DNA of 10,636 nt. Origin: Desulfobacteraceae bacterium. Lineage in GTDB: Bacteria > Desulfobacterota > DSM-4660 > Desulfatiglandales > JALVMZ01. The notes below the pieces were generated by a model. That model did no database searches, was not told where the DNA came from, and worked only from the letters and a program-made list of their open reading frames with translations. Positions 6,325 through 10,636 of the stretch are shown here, piece by piece (position 1 is the stretch's first letter; each line of letters begins with the position of its first letter). Location: the NCBI GenBank assembly GCA_027032655.1, contig JALVMZ010000513.1, positions 1-10,636 on the forward strand, read 5' to 3'. Position numbers and translations under genes: made by a program.

Positions 6325-8391
6325 TCATTTGCTTTGGTATAAATCTAAAATATCTTTATCCGAAAGTGCTTTTTTGTAAATCCTTACCTCATCTATCTTC
6401 CCTTTGAGATAATCCGGACTGAAAGGATCCCAACCATTCTCATCGCTCTTTCCGATAAAAACCATTATGCCGTTTTCCAGAGGTACGGTTCTATCATCGT
6501 CAAAAGTGCTGTCTAATCTGCCATTAATATATAATCTCCACTGCCTTCCATTCCAAGTTACAGCTATATGGTACCACTTGTTTTTAGTAAGGTGTGCCCG
6601 CGAGTAATATCCCCAAAGACTCCCGTAATAAGCGCCAATGCTTATATGTACTCTATTATCTTGAGTCACAAGGAGTTGGAAAGCATTTACATAATTGGTG
6701 ATTGTTTTATCTAACAGAGCATGGCGTGTATTAAGTTTATCAAGGCTTACCCACAAACTCACTGTGCCTTCAGGCAAGTTATTAAGGCATCTGGAAGAAA
6801 ATTCAATCCAGCTATGGCCATCAAAATAATATGCACTTTGAGGAAAACCATGACGGTCTGAGGTAGGAATTGCTCCATGAACTATTCCATCGCACCTATT
6901 TTCAGTCATATCCACTGCACTTCCATCCATAGGCCAATAAGCAATGAGGCCGTCATCTAAATTTTCATTGATTATAATTGACTTCGTCCATTTGGGGTAT
7001 TGGAAGGTTTCGTTAAAAATTGCATCCCAAACCATATTCAAATAAGTGAATATGAAATTCACAAGGGCTACGAGTAAGGAAAAACCGGTAAGGGCTAATA
7101 TCAAATCTACAAGCAAATCCACTCCTATATCCATAGCCGCATCCTTGATAGCATCCAGCACCATATCAGGATGCGCAATCGCATCCTTTACTGGATTATC
7201 AGGAGCAAAGAGAGTAAAAAGTTTCTCACTGGTTTTCTCAATAATATTTTCCCCTAACCCTTCCTTCAACTCCTTAAAGACCCTCTTTCCGAGCTCCTTC
7301 GTGTGCTCCCCAGTTGAATTGAGTGCTATGGTCAATATGAAAGTGAGAACCATATCTGCAGAACTAACGAGTCCGGCTTTGAAAACCTTTACCTTCTCGT
7401 CAAAAGAAAGATTATTCAACCTTGAGAGATAATCCTTCAGGGTAAGCCAAGCTAAAGGAGTGCCGGAAATTTCCAGAGGCAAAGGATTATAAACATTAAC
7501 CTTAGCCTTGCTCTGAGAATCCCTCCTCACCTTAAGCTTTATTTTCCCGTATTCCTTGAGCCAATCCCCTTCCTCCTCTAAATCTGAACCAAAAAAGGTC
7601 TTTAGAATGCTTTTCAGAAAGTCTTTTGCGGACTTAAGTACATCCCATTTAGCTCTGGGAAGCATTCTCTCTTCCCTTCCCGAATCCGCATAAAACCAAC
7701 AAGGCACCTTGTTTACCAGCTTTATCGTACCTCCTACTTCGTCGCTGCTTACCACAGTCAGTTCAATTTCTGATGGCCAAATTTCGTTGCTTCCCTGAAC
7801 CATAAGTCCTGTATTTACTCTCTCCCTGATCAATTCGGAAAGACTATGGGCCTGGGCCAATTTTTCCTCAAGAATCTCCCCTCCCTTCTGAAGGGCTTCC
7901 CAATTGGAAAGCAGTTTTGGATAAACCCTCGGCATCAGGATAGCCGTAAGCGAAAGCAGGCTGGAGCGGGCATCCACCCAAAGGAACTGGTTTTGTGGGA
8001 GAAAATGGCCTAACAAAACCAATCTTCCTGTTTTCCTGTTTAGAAAGATAACATCCTGCCTTACTCCTTCTACAACCTTCACCACGAAGCTTCCGTCTTC
8101 CATTACAGGAAAATCGCCGCCGAAAACAGTCCTTGCCACCAGCTCCTCAGGCTTTATCTGCATTTTACTAATAAGCCCTGGGTCTATCTGCCCCGCAACC
8201 TCAATAAGCTGCTTGTTGTATCTTTTCAGAATCTGCGGATAACTCTCAGGCGGCGAATATGGAACATAGCGAGAATTAGCACGAGGCTTGCCAGGGGCAG
8301 GATTATTTCCCCCATTATACGCCATAACCTGCTCAAAATTAAACAGAAGAACGATTAAAATTCCCAGCAAACCTTTCCAGAAATTTCTCAT
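6325..8391 (-). CDS. Large exported protein with C-terminal LamG-like (concanavalin A-like) domain
   Basis: 688 residues. Signal peptide about 1-24 (MRNFWKGLLGILIVLLFNFE, ending near VMA). Residues 25-330 are not recognised. Two hydrophobic helical stretches lie at about 336-358 and 421-455, flanking a charged helical region, and could be membrane-associated. The C-terminus (about 478-686) is a LamG-like jelly-roll: GLIAYWPMDGSAVD at the start, AYYFDGHSWIEF, GTVSLWV, KWYHIAVTWNGRQWRLYING, and the closing GKIDEVRIYKKALSDKDI are hallmark strands of the Laminin_G_3 family. Such domains often bind carbohydrate or protein at the cell surface. GGAGG precedes the ATG, which overlaps the stop of the previous gene in an ATGA (8388-8391). 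It is probably surface-exposed or periplasmic; the role of the N-terminal two-thirds is unknown. Confidence 0.87.
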   Translation of the reverse strand: MRNFWKGLLGILIVLLFNFEQVMAYNGGNNPAPGKPRANSRYVPYSPPESYPQILKRYNKQLIEVAGQIDPGLISKMQIKPEELVARTVFGGDFPVMEDGSFVVKVVEGVRQDVIFLNRKTGRLVLLGHFLPQNQFLWVDARSSLLSLTAILMPRVYPKLLSNWEALQKGGEILEEKLAQAHSLSELIRERVNTGLMVQGSNEIWPSEIELTVVSSDEVGGTIKLVNKVPCWFYADSGREERMLPRAKWDVLKSAKDFLKSILKTFFGSDLEEEGDWLKEYGKIKLKVRRDSQSKAKVNVYNPLPLEISGTPLAWLTLKDYLSRLNNLSFDEKVKVFKAGLVSSADMVLTFILTIALNSTGEHTKELGKRVFKELKEGLGENIIEKTSEKLFTLFAPDNPVKDAIAHPDMVLDAIKDAAMDIGVDLLVDLILALTGFSLLVALVNFIFTYLNMVWDAIFNETFQYPKWTKSIIINENLDDGLIAYWPMDGSAVDMTENRCDGIVHGAIPTSDRHGFPQSAYYFDGHSWIEFSSRCLNNLPEGTVSLWVSLDKLNTRHALLDKTITNYVNAFQLLVTQDNRVHISIGAYYGSLWGYYSRAHLTKNKWYHIAVTWNGRQWRLYINGRLDSTFDDDRTVPLENGIMVFIGKSDENGWDPFSPDYLKGKIDEVRIYKKALSDKDILDLYQSK

Positions 8392-9506
8392 TCTTCACCT
8401 CCCTTCTTGTAGATTAAGCTTATTCCAAATGTAAGGTGTTTGCTTCCTGCAAAATCAAGGTCTCTCACAAAACCAGCCAGCCTCCATGGCCCTTGCCCCA
8501 ATTTCATCCCTCCTGCAAGGGTCAGACTTTTTACCCCTGTCTCCCAGGAATTGAGAATGAGCAGCCTATCCTTTATCTTAGAATAATTAAGGGCAAAAAA
8601 CAGGGGCATATTACCCTTAAGGGCAAAGGAAAGGGTAAGGAAGGAGAAGGCCCCCTCCCAGGTTTTATATGTTTTATGGGAAAACCCTGCAAAAACACCT
8701 GCCATCATGTTCTCCTTCTCCGCACCTAAACCAAAGGTATACTCTGCAGGATAATCCTCTGCGGTATTGATGTCCGAGGCCGTATATCCCCCAACGCTGC
8801 TCCTGGTATAATCCCAGTTCTTTCCCACACTGGCCAGCGAAAAGGAAGGCACAAGTTTCACATCCCCTACCTGTGTCTCATAACTTATCCCCAGAACAAG
8901 CCTTCCCCCGAAATTAATCCCCTTGACAGAAGTCTCAGAGGAATAATTATACTTGTGGCCTGCGTACTTATAAACCGTCTCCAGCTTGGTGTGCACGCTT
9001 GAAAAAGCGGTCATAAGCTCCAGACCAACCCCTATGCGAAGATTATCCGAGAGCTTCCTCTTCAGCCCTACATAAATGCTGTGTCCCAAGAGGAAATTGG
9101 ACATCTCCCCTGAGGTGGAAGCCCCTAAATCTCCAAGCTCACTTGAGGACTCAGGCACATAACTCTCCTTGGCATAATAAAAACCCGTGTTCCTGAGGGA
9201 AAACTCCAAGCCAAAACCTTCCCCCAACGGCTTGTAAAGGGAAAAGAAACCAAGGGAAGGGGTAATTGGGAACTTATTATTATCAATCCCTTCCCTGGCA
9301 AGAGAAAGGCCCAGAGAATACTCCCTCTCATCCCTGAAATCTCCCCACGAAGGGTTAATGTAACCCAGATAATAACCCCTCTGCATCTGCTCAGCAGTAA
9401 ATGCCAGCATACCATTAGAACCCCAGGCGGTCCAATAACCGAGATAATCCCATCCCCAACCCATGGCCATTCCAATCAAGGCGAGCAAAACCAAAATCCG
9501 TCTCAT
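8388..9506 (-). CDS. Predicted outer-membrane beta-barrel protein, first gene of the operon
   Basis: 372 residues from ATG 9506, with signal peptide MRRILVLLALIGMAMG. The mature part is rich in Gly, aromatic residues and alternating strands (SLGFFSLYKPLGEGFGLEFSL, LRIGVGLELMTAF, INFGGRLVLGISYE, HLTFGISLIYKK), typical of an outer-membrane barrel. The overall look (early FTAEQMQRGYYLGYINPSWG, late KLGQGPWRLAGFVRD) recalls the PorV/UPF0164 or FadL-like groups, but I cannot settle the family. ATG 9506 is chosen because AGGAGG (9517-9512) is 5 nt upstream; an in-frame GTG at 9512 overlaps that site. A sigma-54 promoter at 9560-9545 lies directly upstream, with a leader of about 28 nt. Its stop overlaps the next start as ATGA. 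Confidence 0.84.
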   Translation of the reverse strand: MRRILVLLALIGMAMGWGWDYLGYWTAWGSNGMLAFTAEQMQRGYYLGYINPSWGDFRDEREYSLGLSLAREGIDNNKFPITPSLGFFSLYKPLGEGFGLEFSLRNTGFYYAKESYVPESSSELGDLGASTSGEMSNFLLGHSIYVGLKRKLSDNLRIGVGLELMTAFSSVHTKLETVYKYAGHKYNYSSETSVKGINFGGRLVLGISYETQVGDVKLVPSFSLASVGKNWDYTRSSVGGYTASDINTAEDYPAEYTFGLGAEKENMMAGVFAGFSHKTYKTWEGAFSFLTLSFALKGNMPLFFALNYSKIKDRLLILNSWETGVKSLTLAGGMKLGQGPWRLAGFVRDLDFAGSKHLTFGISLIYKKGGEE

Positions 9507-9511
9507 GTGCA

Positions 9512-9517
9512 CCTCCT
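9512..9517 (-). promoter_or_regulatory. Ribosome binding site that sets the start at 9506
   Basis: AGGAGG on the minus strand lies 5 nt upstream of ATG 9506-9504. The alternative in-frame GTG at 9512-9510 overlaps it and so is unlikely. Confidence 0.8.
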
Positions 9518-9544
9518 TTTTTAGTTTTTTCTCAAATAACTACC

Positions 9545-9560
9545 TGCAAAAAACATGCCA
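9545..9560 (-). promoter_or_regulatory. Sigma-54 (-24/-12) promoter of the leftward seven-gene operon
   Basis: The minus strand reads TGGCATGTTTTTTGCA, matching the consensus TGGCAC-G-N4-TTGCA with exact spacing (GG at -24, GC at -12). The predicted transcription start is near 9534, which leaves a leader of about 28 nt before ATG 9506. The palindromic sites at 9608-9655 fall about 80-110 bp upstream, a normal enhancer distance. Confidence 0.87.
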
Positions 9561-9607
9561 GATTTACCCCGCTTTTTTTCCCATCTCTCAAGGCAAATCC
9601 CGAACCT

Positions 9608-9655
9608 TTTCTCAAAATGATTCTCATTTTGAGAAACTCTCTCATTTTGAGAAAC
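9608..9655. promoter_or_regulatory. Shared enhancer: cluster of palindromic activator sites
   Basis: A 13-bp perfect inverted repeat, TTTCTCAAAATGA (9608-9620) and its complement TCATTTTGAGAAA (9624-9636), is followed by another TCATTTTGAGAAA (9642-9654). The underlying unit is TTCTCA-N3-TGAGAA: perfect at 9621-9635, one mismatch at 9639-9653, half-conserved at 9609-9623. Sites 2 and 3 form a direct repeat with an 18-bp period. Centres lie about -76 to -106 from the plus start and -82 to -112 from the minus start. These are the likely binding sites of the encoded NtrC-type regulator (inference). Confidence 0.8.
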
Positions 9656-9695
9656 CCCATTGCAGAAAAAAATGGCTCAGAAACATGGATAGATT

Positions 9696-9711
9696 TGGCA
9701 AGAAATTTGCA
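9696..9711 (+). promoter_or_regulatory. Sigma-54 (-24/-12) promoter of the rightward caspase gene
   Basis: TGGCAAGAAATTTGCA matches TGGCACG-N4-TTGCA with exact spacing and intact GG and GC dinucleotides. The predicted start is near 9722, giving a leader of about 26 nt with GGAGG at 9737-9741 and ATG at 9748. The palindromic cluster lies 41-88 bp upstream of the -24 element. Confidence 0.9.
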
Positions 9712-9736
9712 GTATATTATTTGGAGAACAAATTAT

Positions 9737-9741
9737 GGAGG
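9737..9741 (+). promoter_or_regulatory. Ribosome binding site that sets the caspase start at 9748
   Basis: GGAGG lies 6 nt before ATG 9748. An earlier ATG at 9735, in another frame, overlaps it and gives an unrelated acidic peptide. Confidence 0.82.
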
Positions 9742-9747
9742 ACGAAG

Positions 9748-10636
9748 ATGAGGAGAATATTGATTTTGCTGATGCTTTTGATGCTTCCCATTTATGGGGC
9801 AAACTATGCCCTTCTCATAGGCATTTCCCATTACAAAAATCCTCAAATACCTACCCTTTTCGGCCCAGCCAACGACTTGGAACAGATGAGAAAAATCTTA
9901 ATCAAACACTGGGATTTTCCCCCCTCCCACATCATCATCCTGAAAGACTCCTCAGCCACCAAAGAAAACATACTCTCCTCCCTGCATCGTCTTATTCAGC
10001 AGGCCTCCTCCTCGGACCTCATCTTCCTCTACTATAGCGGACATGGAACCAGCCTCTATGACCCCAACCTCGGCACCCAACTTGGACTTTCCCCCCTTAC
10101 AGGAGCTACTGTCCCCTACGATTTCAACCTGATAAAAGACCCCACCGGCACAATCTCCGCCTTCACCCTCCAGAGCTTAATAATAGGAAAAAGGGACCTT
10201 AAACCCCTGATTTTAAAAGGCGAAAAAAAGGGCATAAGATTCTTCGCCGCCTTTGACTCCTGCTATTCCGGCTATGCCATAAGAGGAGCCAGTTTTTCCC
10301 GCCGTTTCCCTGTAAGGAGCATTGGAAGACTTCCTGTGGATTTCTCCCTTCCCCAGACCATATCCTGGACCGCCACCCCCACTTCCAAATACCCATACAA
10401 AAAAACCATATATATCTCAGCCTCCAAGGAAGACGAACCAGCAGTTGACATCCCTCCCCAGTTTGCTTCCCAGGGATGGACCTTTGACCAAAAACCCCAC
10501 GGAGCCTTCACCAATTCCCTCCTCCTTGCCCTGCAGGGCCTTGCAGACATAAACATGGATGGAAAAATCACCTACCAGGAGCTATACCAGTATTTATCCT
10601 CAGAACTGCCGGCAAAATTCGGCCAGAGCCCCAACC
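9748..10636 (+). CDS. Exported caspase-family (peptidase C14) protein, 3' end beyond the window
   Basis: The frame is open from ATG 9748 to the window edge (296 complete codons). Signal peptide MRRILILLMLLMLPIYGA leads straight into the caspase-like fold at NYALLIGISHYKN (19-31). The catalytic dyad is His99 in YYSGHG and Cys172 in FDSCYSG, each after a hydrophobic strand, as in C14 enzymes. A further strand and helix at HGAFTNSLLLALQGL (251-265) lead into a 12-residue EF-hand-like loop DINMDGKITYQE (267-278), with Asp/Asn at 1, 3 and 5, Gly at 6, Ile at 8 and Glu at 12. Calcium control is known for some metacaspases but here is only inference. The protein would act outside the cytoplasm. It has its own sigma-54 promoter (9696-9711) and shares the enhancer with the leftward operon, whose last visible gene encodes a related caspase. 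Confidence 0.93.
   Translation, partial: MRRILILLMLLMLPIYGANYALLIGISHYKNPQIPTLFGPANDLEQMRKILIKHWDFPPSHIIILKDSSATKENILSSLHRLIQQASSSDLIFLYYSGHGTSLYDPNLGTQLGLSPLTGATVPYDFNLIKDPTGTISAFTLQSLIIGKRDLKPLILKGEKKGIRFFAAFDSCYSGYAIRGASFSRRFPVRSIGRLPVDFSLPQTISWTATPTSKYPYKKTIYISASKEDEPAVDIPPQFASQGWTFDQKPHGAFTNSLLLALQGLADINMDGKITYQELYQYLSSELPAKFGQSPN
10546..10581 (+). other. EF-hand-like calcium-binding loop within the rightward caspase
   Basis: This encodes DINMDGKITYQE, which fits the 12-position EF-hand loop pattern (D1, N3, D5, G6, I8, E12). The same pattern, DADRDGYITGLE, occurs at 172-137 (minus) in the restored frame of the other caspase. Confidence 0.7.

Noticed and set aside
9523..9540. TTCTCA at 9529-9534 as a fourth activator site
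   Set aside because: Only one half-site is present, and it lies at the predicted transcription start rather than at an enhancer position.
9735..10037. Rightward reading frame starting at ATG 9735
   Set aside because: It overlaps the caspase gene in another frame, its ATG sits on that gene's ribosome binding site, and its protein has no recognisable features.
1..10636. tRNA or rRNA genes, CRISPR arrays, transposase genes and rho-independent terminators
   Set aside because: None was seen; the window is almost wholly coding, and no operon end with a hairpin plus T-run falls inside it.

Overview
The window is a compact, almost fully coding locus from a diderm bacterium. Evidence for an outer membrane is two predicted outer-membrane beta-barrels, several signal peptides and a sigma-54 regulatory system. 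Frequent AGG/AGA, ATA and GGA codons fit a deep-branching, possibly thermophilic lineage, but I cannot name the organism and this is a weak inference.

Layout. Seven genes read leftwards (minus strand) from about 9534 to beyond position 1, with overlaps or short gaps, as one probable operon. In order of transcription they are: an outer-membrane barrel protein (9506-8388); a large exported protein ending in a LamG-like jelly-roll domain (8391-6325); a second outer-membrane barrel protein (6313-5438); an exported protein of unknown function (about 5397-4315); a membrane histidine kinase with a large extracytoplasmic beta-rich sensor (4343-2247); a sigma-54-dependent NtrC-type response regulator (2266-890); and an exported caspase-family (C14) protein (873 onward). 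The caspase reading frame is broken near its 3' end by a perfect 14-bp tandem duplication, which separates it from the in-frame C-terminal part that runs to the window edge. A second exported caspase-family gene runs rightwards from 9748 and leaves the window still open.

The only non-coding stretch is 9507-9747, between the divergent transcription units. It holds two textbook -24/-12 sigma-54 promoters facing away from each other (minus 9560-9545, plus 9696-9711). Between them is a cluster of palindromic TTCTCA-N3-TGAGAA sites (9608-9655), placed 75-110 bp upstream of both predicted starts, where an NtrC-type activator would bind.

Model (inference). The kinase senses an envelope signal and phosphorylates the encoded regulator. 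The regulator binds the shared enhancer and switches on both operons, including its own gene, which gives a positive feedback loop. The output is a set of secreted and outer-membrane proteins plus two exported caspase-like proteases, each with an EF-hand-like loop in its (restored) C-terminal part. I do not recognise this combination as a described system.
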